The translations under genes were made by a program, and so were the position numbers. Positions 46,831 through 55,202 of a stretch of 64,000 bases of DNA are shown piece after piece. The DNA comes from Bacteroidia bacterium (GTDB lineage Bacteria; Bacteroidota; Bacteroidia; UKL13-3), in contig JAGVLJ010000017.1 of assembly GCA_020049855.1 (NCBI GenBank), forward strand, positions 65,239 to 129,238, written 5' to 3'. The first letter of the stretch is position 1; every line of letters begins with the position of its first letter. The notes beneath the pieces were generated by a model, which worked only from the letters and a program-made list of their open reading frames with translations, was not told the origin of the DNA and ran no database searches.

Positions 46831-46842
46831 GGGGATATCCCC
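46831..46842. repeat. 12-bp perfect palindrome between pccB-like gene and rsmG
   Basis: GGGGATATCCCC lies just after the rsmG stop on the minus strand. Together with the nearby CGGGGC it could form a GC-rich hairpin ahead of a T-rich stretch, but the structure is not that of a standard terminator. Confidence 0.3.
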
Positions 46843-46846
46843 ACAA

Positions 46847-47479
46847 TTAATGAACGTAAAGTAACTTCTTGGTTTCGAAGAACTCTTCAGTAAAAATTTC
46901 TTTCAGTAAATAAGTTTCTGTTTTAAGGTGAGGGGTGAGTTGCGCCATGGTTTTTATTTCTTCGTTCAAATCACCACCTTTTAAACATATCCAACCGTTG
47001 GGGTGGTTGTTTTTCCATTCGAGTTTAAGCAGGTGTTTGCTCCATGCGTATAGTTCGCTTAAGGGAGCTACCGCCCGGCTCACAATGAAATCAAATTTTT
47101 TGTGCAACTGCTCCACGCGTCCGGCATGAGTGGACAGGTTCTTTAGTTGAAGTGCATGAGCTACTTCATTTACTACCTTTATTTTTTTAGCTATTGAATC
47201 GCAAGCGGTAATTTTCATCTCCGGAAACATAATGGCCAGCGGAATGGCAGGAAAACCACCGCCTGTGCCTATATCGAGCAATTGAGTGTTGGGGATAAAC
47301 GAAAAGCATTTTGCAATGGCAAGGGAATGTAATACATGATGCTCATAAAAGTACTCCATATCCTTGCGGGAAATTACATTGATTTGCGCGTTCCAGTGTG
47401 CATACAATTCGGCCAATTGTGAAAAATGCTCCTTCTGTTGGGAAGTAAGGTTAGGGAAATATTTGAGGAGTAATTCCAC
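46847..47479 (-). CDS. rsmG: 16S rRNA (guanine527-N7)-methyltransferase
   Basis: RsmG (GidB) methylates G527 of 16S rRNA with S-adenosylmethionine. The roughly 210-aa protein shows YAHWNAQINVISRKDMEYFY, the SAM loop LLDIGTGGGFPAIPLAI, ITACDSIAKKIKVVNEVAHA and the catalytic-region FDFIVSRAVAPLSEL. The GTG at 47479 gives a start MELLLKYFPNL typical of the family. It overlaps the TAG stop of the upstream glycosyltransferase by 1 base. A TTG two codons earlier is the alternative. Confidence 0.95.
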   Translation of the reverse strand: MELLLKYFPNLTSQQKEHFSQLAELYAHWNAQINVISRKDMEYFYEHHVLHSLAIAKCFSFIPNTQLLDIGTGGGFPAIPLAIMFPEMKITACDSIAKKIKVVNEVAHALQLKNLSTHAGRVEQLHKKFDFIVSRAVAPLSELYAWSKHLLKLEWKNNHPNGWICLKGGDLNEEIKTMAQLTPHLKTETYLLKEIFTEEFFETKKLLYVH

Positions 47480-48612
47480 TACCAAACTTTTTGTTTAACA
47501 AACAAAGCCCTGACTCCGTTAATGAGAAAATAGAAAATGTAAAACAAATCAAGAAACGGCAGAAAGAACAGCAGACTGGCTTCTTTTAATCGTTTGGCTG
47601 CCATAAAGCCTATAACATACTGCACCAGCAAGCGCAGCCCGTAAAATATCCCAATAGCCTGTAGCAATTCGGTATAGGGCATACATAAAAAAAGAGAAGC
47701 GATAAGTGAAGCATAGAAACAGAACAAACTACCATAATATAATCCGAGCCTGAATTTGTCTCCGGATTTATAATATTTTCCGGTGCTCATATGCCTTGTT
47801 TTTTGCCTCATCCAGTCGCCCCAGTTTTTTTTAGGTTCGGTGCTCACAAAACTTTCAGGATTTAATTCAATGGCTACATTGGTTTTGGTGGCAGTTTCGT
47901 TTACAAACAAATCATCATCGCCACTAAGAATGTGCTGGTGGCTGGCAAATCCTTTTACTTTAAAAAATAAACTTTTACTGTAGGATAAATTGCGACCCAC
48001 ACCCATATACGCTTTCCCTTTAAGTGCCCATGAGAAATAAAGCAGGGCTGTCATAAATGTTTCGTAGCGGATGATAAGGTTTAAAAAAGTATTGCTACGG
48101 GTGTACGGAGAATAACCCAGTACAATTTGCGTTTGGCTGTTATAACTTCCTGCCATTTGCCGTATCCAGTTATTACTGGTAGGTGTGCAATCGGCATCGG
48201 TAAAAAGTAATACTTCGTTTTTGGCAGCTTTAATACCCAGCATGAGCGCAAATTTTTTCCCTTTCGGATATTTTTCCTGCTCTTTGTAATCAACAATTTT
48301 AAGGTGAGGATATTCTTTTTCCAGTGTTTCCAATACCTCAAGGCTATTGTCCCAACTGCCGTCATTTACTACTACTACTTCGTAGTCGGGGTAATCTTGC
48401 TGTAGAATTGCGGGAAGATTTTTGCTTAAATTTTTGGCCTCATTGCGTGCTGCAATAATCACCGATACTTCGGGTGTTTCTATATATCCGCGACTTGCCG
48501 GCTGATAAAAGGCTACTTTGCCAAAAACAGTGAGGTAATAATATAACTGAATCACCAAAGCTGCTACCAGCAGCCCTAATATCCCCCATAACCACAAAGG
48601 AATTTGTTCCAT
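47479..48612 (-). CDS. Family 2 glycosyltransferase, membrane-bound
   Basis: 377 aa. It has an N-terminal membrane helix (LWLWGILGLLVAALVIQLYY) and a GT-A catalytic domain. Substrate and metal motifs are EVSVIIAARNEAKNL, YEVVVVNDGSWDNS, LLFTDADCTPTSN (D-x-D) and a QxxRW-like QKTRHMSTG near residue 265. Two or three C-terminal membrane helices follow. It resembles processive or polyprenyl-linked glycosyltransferases acting on the inner face of the membrane. The sugar and acceptor are unknown. It is coupled to rsmG by a 1-base stop/start overlap. Confidence 0.88.
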   Translation of the reverse strand: MEQIPLWLWGILGLLVAALVIQLYYYLTVFGKVAFYQPASRGYIETPEVSVIIAARNEAKNLSKNLPAILQQDYPDYEVVVVNDGSWDNSLEVLETLEKEYPHLKIVDYKEQEKYPKGKKFALMLGIKAAKNEVLLFTDADCTPTSNNWIRQMAGSYNSQTQIVLGYSPYTRSNTFLNLIIRYETFMTALLYFSWALKGKAYMGVGRNLSYSKSLFFKVKGFASHQHILSGDDDLFVNETATKTNVAIELNPESFVSTEPKKNWGDWMRQKTRHMSTGKYYKSGDKFRLGLYYGSLFCFYASLIASLFLCMPYTELLQAIGIFYGLRLLVQYVIGFMAAKRLKEASLLFFLPFLDLFYIFYFLINGVRALFVKQKVW

Positions 48613-48804
48613 ACCGAGGGGCAAAGCTATTTATTTCATCAACCTTGGCTAACAATGGAATTTCCACAGGTGTTTACAATTAAAACCTCTCTTTCTTTGC
48701 CATTTTAGAGCCTATACGTTTATAGTCTGTTCTTTCGTTTAAAGGTAAAACCCTCAGGTATGTAACCGTTTTTACACTTTCCATTCAACCCAAATATTGA
48801 TGTT

Positions 48805-49704
48805 ATGAAAAGTGTAAAGATTGCAGGCGTGCTACTATTGGTTTTGATGGTGTGCACCTTAAGGGCTTCTATCCCCTTGGCTCTTGAAAAGGCCATTAAG
48901 CAAAAGCAGGTTAAATTTTCAGCAGTAGGTAAGGGGCAAGTAGCCGGGTTAAACCAAAGTGCTCATTACGGCAAATGTGTGGAAGTGTGTTTGCAGAATT
49001 TAACAAATAAGCCTTTAACTGTAACCCTTGAAAGCGGACTGATGATGATACCTGATGATCCCGGGGTGCAAAATATGCTGGTTACTCAAAAAAGTGTTTT
49101 TGCACTGGCTCCAAATGCTTCTCAAAAAAAAACCGTGTATGCCATGTGCAGCGAACATAGTGATGTAAGCCCGCGAAGGGGAACATTGTTTGGTAAATTA
49201 TTTATTTCTGATAGTAACCTGATAAAAATGGCCTGGTTTATTGCACGCCATCAATTTCAGGATGAGGATGGTCAATCGGCCGTATGGTGTGTAGCAGCTA
49301 AAAATCATCCGTCAACCATCAATTGTCGGGACTGTGTGCGTACAAAACTGCTGCGAAATTTTATTTCAAAACTTCCCGGAATTCCTAATGCTGCCCACGC
49401 AGAGCAAACGGGAAATAGTACTACCCGCACAGTTGACACACACAAAACCGTTTTTCACTTTGGTTTTACACTTGACTACAGACGGCAGGTGAGTCTTATT
49501 TTATACGATGCCGGGGGAAATATAGTAAGCAAACTGATAGATAACCGATGGTTGGACAAAGGAAGTTATAATAGTAACTATAATATTACTACCGAAACGG
49601 CTCTCAACGGTCGCTATTTTGTTCAATTGGTTATGGATGGCAGGGAATTATTTCAACGTGAACTTCTCATGGGGCAGGCCGTGCATAGTACACAGGAGGA
49701 GTGA
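48805..49704 (+). CDS. Exported protein of unknown function
   Basis: 299 aa with signal peptide (VKIAGVLLLVLMVCTLRAS). The N-terminal half (QSAHYGKCVEVCLQNLTNKP, then LESGLMMIPDDPGVQNMLVT) looks like a beta-sandwich and is rich in cysteines that could form disulfides. The C-terminal segment (VSLILYDAGGNIVSKLIDNR, LNGRYFVQLVMDGRELFQRE) resembles FlgD-like or T9SS-type sorting domains but ends with an atypical tail. I do not recognise the family. It stands alone, followed by a bidirectional terminator shared with the cold-shock gene. Confidence 0.7.
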   Translation: MKSVKIAGVLLLVLMVCTLRASIPLALEKAIKQKQVKFSAVGKGQVAGLNQSAHYGKCVEVCLQNLTNKPLTVTLESGLMMIPDDPGVQNMLVTQKSVFALAPNASQKKTVYAMCSEHSDVSPRRGTLFGKLFISDSNLIKMAWFIARHQFQDEDGQSAVWCVAAKNHPSTINCRDCVRTKLLRNFISKLPGIPNAAHAEQTGNSTTRTVDTHKTVFHFGFTLDYRRQVSLILYDAGGNIVSKLIDNRWLDKGSYNSNYNITTETALNGRYFVQLVMDGRELFQRELLMGQAVHSTQEE

Positions 49705-49718
49705 AACTGAAGGTAAAT

Positions 49719-49752
49719 AAAAAAGGCATCTCATTGCTGACATGCCTTTTTT
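49719..49752. terminator. Bidirectional Rho-independent terminator
   Basis: AAAAAAGGCAT (49719-49729) pairs perfectly with ATGCCTTTTTT (49742-49752) around a 12-base loop. T-runs follow in both directions, so it can end the exported-protein gene (plus) and the cold-shock gene (minus). Confidence 0.85.
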
Positions 49753-49771
49753 TGAAAAATGAGTTTAAGTA

Positions 49772-49966
49772 TTAACGAACTGTTTGTACTCTAACAGCGT
49801 TGATTCCTTTTTTACCTCTTTCTGTTTCAAATTGTACACTGTCATTCTCGCGAATGCGGTCGATTAGACCTGATGAATGTACGAAAATGTCTTCACCGCC
49901 ATTTTTCGGGGTGATAAATCCGAAGCCTTTCGTTTCGTTGAAAAACTTCACTGTTCCTTCTTGCAT
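49772..49966 (-). CDS. Cold-shock domain protein, CspA family
   Basis: 64 aa, a single cold-shock domain that binds single-stranded nucleic acid and melts RNA structures. It has GTVKFFNETKGFGFITP (RNP1) and EDIFVHSSGL (RNP2). The length is normal for the family. It has its own promoter (49993-50022) and a terminator, so it is monocistronic. Confidence 0.97.
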   Translation of the reverse strand: MQEGTVKFFNETKGFGFITPKNGGEDIFVHSSGLIDRIRENDSVQFETERGKKGINAVRVQTVR

Positions 49967-49992
49967 TGTATTGTGTTATTAAAATTATGGAT

Positions 49993-50022
49993 CAAAGATA
50001 GGGATAAATATTTGATAAACAA
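49993..50022 (-). promoter_or_regulatory. Promoter of the cold-shock gene
   Basis: On the minus strand TTG (50022-50020) and TATCTTTG (50000-49993) are separated by 19 bases, an exact match to TTG-N19-TAnnTTTG. The -7 box ends 26 bases before the ATG, leaving a short leader. Confidence 0.75.
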
Positions 50023-50149
50023 GATATATATTTTAAGTAATGGATAGTGCCTTAAAACATACACAACAATTAGAAAGGTATTGGCCAACAAAGTGCCTGT
50101 GAATCCGCGAAGAAGTGCATAAAACCGTTCATACTAACCGAAGGCAGAT

Positions 50150-51328
50150 TTATTTTTTTAACGTAAACGAAAAGGCCGAACCCTGCCCCGGGGTACTCTT
50201 AATATTTAATGTGCCCTGATGTTTGCCAATAAACTCATGCGAGAGCAATAAACCCAAACCGGTGCCTTTCTCTTTTTGTGTTCCCTGGGTAGTGTATCTG
50301 TTTTCAGCGTTCAGCAATTTACCTATTTGTTCCTTAGTCATCCCTGTTCCGGTATCGGTTACGGTTATTTCCCAATAATCGGGTTTGGAAACAGCCGACA
50401 ATTCAATACGGCCTGTTGCTGTAAATTTAATTGCATTGGTAAGCAGGTTTCTAAGAATAAACTGCACCATGGCTTCATCGGCATCAACACTAAAATTATC
50501 CGGAATATGATTGATTAGTATGAGGCTTTTGTTTTCAGCCATAGGCTTTACCAGACTTATACATTTTTTTGCTGTATCAGTAAGGTTGAAAGTGGTTTTG
50601 TTTAATTCCTTATAGCCGGCACCTTTTGCCCAATCCATCATGTCGTTCAAAAGGGTTAAAACAATTTTTACCTGTCCCGATGCATCAATCATGATATCCT
50701 GAAAATCTTCTTTACTTATATCACCTTCGGTCATCATAGTCAGGAGTCCGTCAATACCAACTAACGGGTTCCGCATATCATGCGAAAGAATGGAAAGCAG
50801 CCGGTTTTGTAATTCATTTAACTGAGCCAGCTTTTTGTTTTGCAGGGAAAGTTCAAAATGCTTAATCACCTGCTTGCTCAGGGTTTTCAGTGCAAACTTC
50901 TGCTGCTCGGTCAGTTTACGTGGTTTATTATCAATAATGCATAGCGTACCCAGTTTAAATCCATCCTGAGTAACTAAAGGCGCGCCCGCATAAAAGCGAA
51001 TGTTGGGGTCGGAAGTAACCAAAGGATTATCTGCAAAACGAATATCCTCTAGGGCGTTTTCCACTACCATCACATCTTTTTCCAGCAATACATGCGAGCA
51101 AAAGGCTACATCCCTGTTGGTTTCGGGCACATCTAGTCCTAATCGGGCTTTAAACCATTGCCGGTTTTCGTCAATAAGGGAGACCAGTGATATGGGAGTT
51201 TGACAAATGGCTGAAGCGAGTTGTACAATTTCTTCCAGGTCTTTCTCCGCATCCGTGTCAAGTATTTCGTAGCGCCTTAATTCTTGAAGGCGTTCCTTTT
51301 CATTTGAGGGTATGGGCGCAGCTATCAT
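50150..51328 (-). CDS. GAF-domain sensor histidine kinase
   Basis: 392 aa with no membrane segment, so it is cytoplasmic. A GAF domain covers residues 25-165 (CQTPISLVSLIDENRQWFKA, FCSHVLLEKDVMVVENAL, FYAGAPLVTQDGFKLGTLCI). HisKA follows, with LLSILSHDMRNPLVGI (His183). The HATPase domain has N-box FILRNLLTNAIKFTATGRIE, DTGTGMTKEQIG and a G-box KGTGLGLLLSHEFIG. The GAF domain probably binds a small molecule or senses redox state. No response regulator is adjacent, so the partner is unknown. Confidence 0.93.
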   Translation of the reverse strand: MIAAPIPSNEKERLQELRRYEILDTDAEKDLEEIVQLASAICQTPISLVSLIDENRQWFKARLGLDVPETNRDVAFCSHVLLEKDVMVVENALEDIRFADNPLVTSDPNIRFYAGAPLVTQDGFKLGTLCIIDNKPRKLTEQQKFALKTLSKQVIKHFELSLQNKKLAQLNELQNRLLSILSHDMRNPLVGIDGLLTMMTEGDISKEDFQDIMIDASGQVKIVLTLLNDMMDWAKGAGYKELNKTTFNLTDTAKKCISLVKPMAENKSLILINHIPDNFSVDADEAMVQFILRNLLTNAIKFTATGRIELSAVSKPDYWEITVTDTGTGMTKEQIGKLLNAENRYTTQGTQKEKGTGLGLLLSHEFIGKHQGTLNIKSTPGQGSAFSFTLKK

Positions 51329-51345
51329 TGTCGTGGGTTAGTATT

Positions 51346-51376
51346 CAAATATATAGTTGTTGCGGAAAGAAAACAA
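51346..51376 (-). promoter_or_regulatory. Promoter of the GAF histidine kinase gene
   Basis: On the minus strand TTG (51376-51374) is followed after 20 bases by TATATTTG (51353-51346), matching TTG-N19/20-TAnnTTTG. The -7 box ends 17 bases before the ATG. Confidence 0.65.
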
Positions 51377-51562
51377 TAGAAGCATACAAATGAAATCTTA
51401 CGGGAACCGAATGTAAAGGAACCTCTTATAACAGCATAACATTTGCCGGCTAAAACGGGTGGCCGGGTTCCTCTATTGTTTTTGCAAAGGATTTGTACAG
51501 CCTTTACACAAAGCAAGATGGATGATTTTGCAACCTAACCTTATGTAGAAAGTAAAACTTGT

Positions 51563-51971
51563 ATGAGGCATTTGTTGATTCTTACTCTTCTCCTTTTTAT
51601 CGATCGTGTAGCTTACGGTCAGGTTAACTCTACTGTAGTTGAAAAGAAAGTAAAAGGAGAAAAAATATACAAACGAGAAGAATAAAGAACTGATACTAAC
51701 AATGTAACATTCTTGTCCGGGGTAACCAGTTATGACACGCTAGGTAGAGTTGTCAATGAGGTAAGTTATGACTTTGCAAAAAAAAGTGAAAGATGAGAAC
51801 AGGTCTATTTTTGGTGGAGACACAATTGTTATTACAATTTTTTAATATAATAAAAGCGGACTTGTTGAGTCGAAGAGAGAATTCCATTCTAATGGAAAAC
51901 TGGAAAAGACCCGCTATAAATATTATAAAATAAATTTCCATATAGCAGGGTCAGGGTCGCAAACACATTAG
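51563..51971 (+). pseudogene. Decayed gene for a small exported repeat protein
   Basis: The ATG at 51563 opens a signal-peptide-like stretch (HLLILTLLLFIDRVAYGQ), then runs into TAA at 51683. The same frame continues with FLSGVTSYDTLGRVVNEVSY, a YD/MORN_2-like motif. A shift near an eight-A run (51778-51785) is needed to join VKDENRSIFGGDTIVITIF. A second TAA stands at 51843, and the new frame goes on with YNKSGLVESKREFHSNGKLE to TAG at 51969. Two nonsense codons and one frameshift show that the gene is no longer functional. It resembles the MORN_2-type lipoprotein at 2.4-3.1 kb. Confidence 0.75.
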
Positions 51972-51994
51972 CTCTTGTCAAATCCGGTTTTTTA

Positions 51995-52030
51995 CAAACA
52001 AAAAGCCCCGTAAGATTTCTTACGGGGCTT
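51995..52030 (-). terminator. Rho-independent terminator of dnaK
   Basis: The arms at 52003-52015 and 52018-52030 (AAGCCCCGTAAGA against TCTTACGGGGCTT) form a 13-bp perfect stem with a minimal loop. On the minus strand a T-rich run follows. It lies 43 bases after the dnaK stop. Confidence 0.88.
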
Positions 52031-52048
52031 GTATTAATCTTTTATGTT

Positions 52049-52076
52049 GTCACACTGAGCGAAGCCGGAGTGTTAC
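52049..52076. repeat. Short REP-like inverted repeat overlapping the dnaK stop
   Basis: GTCACACT (52049-52056) and AGTGTTAC (52069-52076) pair with one mismatch around GAGCGAAGCCGG. The form GTCACACTGAGC...GGAGTGT resembles a second kind of dispersed palindrome seen in many bacteria. The right arm covers the dnaK stop codon. Confidence 0.5.
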
Positions 52077-53980
52077 TTCACTTCTTCAAAATCCACATCC
52101 TGCACATCGGCTGTTTTATCACTTCCCGCGTTGTTGGCATTGCCATCCGCAGTAGTGTTATTAGCTTGTTGCTCTTGTGTGGCTTTGTATAAGTCTTCCG
52201 AGGCAGCTGCCCAGGCAGTGTTCAGCTTTTCAGTGGCTGCATCAATCTCGGCAAAGTTTTTATCGGCATGAGCTTTTTTCAAGGCTTCTTTCGCTTCTTC
52301 AATCGCTGTTTTTTTATCAGCAGGTATTTTCTCTCCGTATTCTTTCAGTTGTTTTTCGGTAGAGAACACCAGTGCATCAGCGGTATTCAGTTTTTCTACT
52401 TCTTCCTTGGCTTTACGGTCGGTTTCGGCATTGGCTTCGGCTTCTTTTTTCATTTTCTCAATTTCTTCCTTGCTCAATCCGCTCGAAGATTCAATGCGTA
52501 TTTTTTGTTCTTTACCGGTGCCTTTGTCTTTAGCGCTCACATGCAAAATACCGTTGGCATCAATATCAAAAGTTACCTCTACCTGTGGCACACCACGTGG
52601 TGCCGGTGGAATACCGTCTAAGTGAAAACGGCCAATGGTGCGGTTGTCGCGGGCCATAGGGCGCTCGCCTTGTAACACATGTATTTCTACCGAAGGCTGG
52701 TTATCGCTTGCAGTAGAAAAAGTTTCACTTTTCTTGGTAGGGATGGTGGTGTTCGATTCAATCAAGCGGGTCATTACACCGCCCATGGTTTCAATACCCA
52801 GAGAGAGCGGAGTTACGTCAAGCAACAACACATCTTTTACTTCACCGGTTAATACACCACCTTGAATAGAGGCGCCAATAGCTACCACTTCATCGGGGTT
52901 TACGCCTTTGCTGGGAGCTTTACCGAAGAATTTTTCTACAGCAGCCTGTATAGCAGGGATACGGGTTGATCCACCTACTAAAATGATTTCATCAATATCA
53001 GAGGTTTTGTAACCAGCATTTTCCAGAGCTGATTTACAAGGAGCAATGGTACGTTGAATTAAATCGTCAACCAGTTGTTCAAACTTGGCGCGGCTTAACG
53101 AGCGAACCAGGTGTTTCGGTATTCCGTCAACCGGCATAATATAGGGTAGGTTTATTTCGCTGGTGGTTGTGCTTGATAATTCTATTTTGGCTTTTTCGGC
53201 AGCTTCTTTCAAACGTTGTAAAGCCATCGGGTCTTTGCTCAGGTCGAGCCCTCCGTTTTCGTCTTTAAATTCCTGAACTAACCAGTCAATAATTTTCTGG
53301 TCAAAGTCATCACCACCTAGGTGGGTATCCCCATCGGTTGATTTTACTTCGAATACACCATCACCCAAGTCAAGTACTGATACGTCATGCGTACCACCAC
53401 CGCAGTCAAATACCACTATTTTCTGATCCTTGTGCTTTTTATCCATACCGTAAGCCAAGGCGGCAGCCGTTGGTTCGTTGATGATACGTTTTACGGTAAG
53501 TCCGGCAATTTCTCCGGCTTCTTTGGTAGCCTGACGCTGGGCATCGTTAAAGTAAGCAGGAACGGTAATAACCGCTTCGGTTACTTCCTGTCCCAGATAA
53601 TCTTCAGCCGTTTTTTTCATTTTCTGAAGAATCATGGCCGATATTTCCTGAGGTGTAAACAGACGTCCGTCAATATTTACTCTCGGGGTGTTGTTTTCTC
53701 CCTTGTCAACAATATAGGGTACGCGTTTAATTTCGGCTGTTACCTGGTCGTAGCTGTTTCCCATAAAACGTTTAATAGAGAAAATGGTGTTTTTAGGGTT
53801 AGTGATTGCCTGACGTTTGGCAGGGTCCCCAACTTTGCGTTCACCGTCTTTCATAAAAGCCACAATGGAAGGAGTTGTTCTTTTTCCTTCGCTGTTGGCA
53901 ATTACCACCGGTTCGTTTCCTTCCATTACCGAAACACAACTGTTGGTGGTTCCTAAGTCAATTCCTATAATTTTTCCCAT
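52073..53980 (-). CDS. dnaK: Chaperone DnaK (Hsp70)
   Basis: DnaK is the ATP-driven Hsp70 chaperone working with DnaJ and GrpE. The 635-aa protein starts [20 protein letters not shown]. Other landmarks are [60 protein letters not shown], the linker region [18 protein letters not shown] and the substrate-binding part [20 protein letters not shown]. It ends with DVDFEEVK, close to the EEVD-like tails. dnaJ and grpE are not adjacent. A strong terminator follows, so it appears monocistronic. Confidence 0.99.
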   Translation of the reverse strand: MGKIIGIDLGTTNSCVSVMEGNEPVVIANSEGKRTTPSIVAFMKDGERKVGDPAKRQAITNPKNTIFSIKRFMGNSYDQVTAEIKRVPYIVDKGENNTPRVNIDGRLFTPQEISAMILQKMKKTAEDYLGQEVTEAVITVPAYFNDAQRQATKEAGEIAGLTVKRIINEPTAAALAYGMDKKHKDQKIVVFDCGGGTHDVSVLDLGDGVFEVKSTDGDTHLGGDDFDQKIIDWLVQEFKDENGGLDLSKDPMALQRLKEAAEKAKIELSSTTTSEINLPYIMPVDGIPKHLVRSLSRAKFEQLVDDLIQRTIAPCKSALENAGYKTSDIDEIILVGGSTRIPAIQAAVEKFFGKAPSKGVNPDEVVAIGASIQGGVLTGEVKDVLLLDVTPLSLGIETMGGVMTRLIESNTTIPTKKSETFSTASDNQPSVEIHVLQGERPMARDNRTIGRFHLDGIPPAPRGVPQVEVTFDIDANGILHVSAKDKGTGKEQKIRIESSSGLSKEEIEKMKKEAEANAETDRKAKEEVEKLNTADALVFSTEKQLKEYGEKIPADKKTAIEEAKEALKKAHADKNFAEIDAATEKLNTAWAAASEDLYKATQEQQANNTTADGNANNAGSDKTADVQDVDFEEVK

Positions 53981-54017
53981 AAATGTAAAAGTTTCTTTGT
54001 TCGTTGTGACCTGTGCT

Positions 54018-54036
54018 TATCAAGCCGCTTGCCAAA
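54018..54036 (-). promoter_or_regulatory. Sigma-54-like or heat-shock-specific element upstream of dnaK
   Basis: On the minus strand TTTGGCAAGCGGCTTGATA resembles TGGCAC-N5-TTGCA (TGGCAA, 5 bases, TTGAT), but the invariant -12 GC is GA. A second TTGGCA lies 22 bases upstream. It starts 38 bases before the dnaK ATG and may instead be part of another stress promoter. Confidence 0.3.
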
Positions 54037-54118
54037 GGGGTTTTCTGCCAAAAAGAGCAGGGAATGTCAGGAAATTAAATTGAGATGTAAAAAAATACGG
54101 TGTCAAAAAGGCAGAGTT

Positions 54119-55147
54119 CTAGAAGAAATTAAGGCTTTTGAGCGGGGCTGCATTAGCCATAATGGACTGCATATTGGCTGAGAAAGGAATGCCACTAATT
54201 TCATTCGTGTTGCGGCTACTGAAAATGCCCAGTCCGTTTTTGATATTGGTATAGGTCACATTTTTTTGAACCACGCCAAAGCTGGGGGCATTTAACCGTA
54301 CATAAGTTGATAGTTCTTCAGATGAACTCGATACTCTGAAGTCGAGCGAATAAGCTCTGCGTTTTACATTTGGTTTAACCGGAATATTGGCAAGTAGGAA
54401 ATTGAACAATTCGTTTTGCGCAATATTTCTCGATACGGCATCGCCACCGCTTCGGTTGCGTGTGGGGATATCAGGCTCAATTGGCCAGTCTAATATTTGC
54501 TTAACCGAATCAATAATTTGTCCCTGAGGGTTCAGTGTATAATCAGTGTAGTGAATACGAGCCATTAAATCGCTGGCATAGGCATAGGCGGCAGTTTTCC
54601 AACTTACCGGATAGTATTGCTCCTTTCCGTTAAGGCTATCTGATTTCACCTCAAACGGAAGCACAAGGGCGCGAGAGGGGTTTTTCCAGGTTATCGAATC
54701 AATTAGATTAACCGGACTTTCATTCTGAAATGTATCTTTGGTGTCGTTATCGGTGATGAGCAGGTTGTAAGCTGCGTATTTATCCAATAACACATCGGTG
54801 TAGTAAATAAAGTTGCTGTCACTGGCAAAGGTTCCGGGCTTCATGGGTATTGAGTTGTCCTTTCTCAAAATTATTTCGCTGCCATTTACCACATTTATCA
54901 GCTTTACCGTAATATTTTTGAAATAGAGCGAATCCGTAATTTTTGCATAATCATATGCATTGCCACTACCATTTTGGAAGGTTTTCATAATGCGTATGTA
55001 CTGGCGGGGCTGGTTAATGTCGAGTAACCCGTAAACCACAGCCGTAGCTTTATAAGGGGCATTGATATCAAGCTTGGTAGAGCATGAAATACTGAACAAA
55101 ATAAGCAACACTGTTGTGCCGATTGCCCACAGGCTGTGTTTAAACAT
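54119..55147 (-). CDS. DUF4249-like lipoprotein
   Basis: 342 aa from the ATG at 55147, with a lipoprotein signal ending LFSISC (Cys near residue 21). The body shows the DUF4249 style of Bacteroidota surface lipoproteins: YKATAVVYGLLDINQPRQYI near the start, a long beta-rich middle, and PVNLIDSITWKNPS. Members often occur beside TonB-dependent receptors, but none is here. The function is unknown. A TAAATTTG box (55153-55160, minus strand) lies just before the start. The gene is divergent from the nonsense-broken gene at 55203. Confidence 0.72.
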   Translation of the reverse strand: MFKHSLWAIGTTVLLILFSISCSTKLDINAPYKATAVVYGLLDINQPRQYIRIMKTFQNGSGNAYDYAKITDSLYFKNITVKLINVVNGSEIILRKDNSIPMKPGTFASDSNFIYYTDVLLDKYAAYNLLITDNDTKDTFQNESPVNLIDSITWKNPSRALVLPFEVKSDSLNGKEQYYPVSWKTAAYAYASDLMARIHYTDYTLNPQGQIIDSVKQILDWPIEPDIPTRNRSGGDAVSRNIAQNELFNFLLANIPVKPNVKRRAYSLDFRVSSSSEELSTYVRLNAPSFGVVQKNVTYTNIKNGLGIFSSRNTNEISGIPFSANMQSIMANAAPLKSLNFF

Positions 55148-55202
55148 AGGGGCAAATTTAATCCTAAATAGCAAATTTTGAAGTACCTTATTTTTTTTAT
55201 TC

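Noticed and set aside
53387-53956. 189-codon plus-strand frame antisense to dnaK
   Set aside because: It lies wholly within the conserved dnaK coding region, has no family similarity, and is explained by dnaK codon composition.
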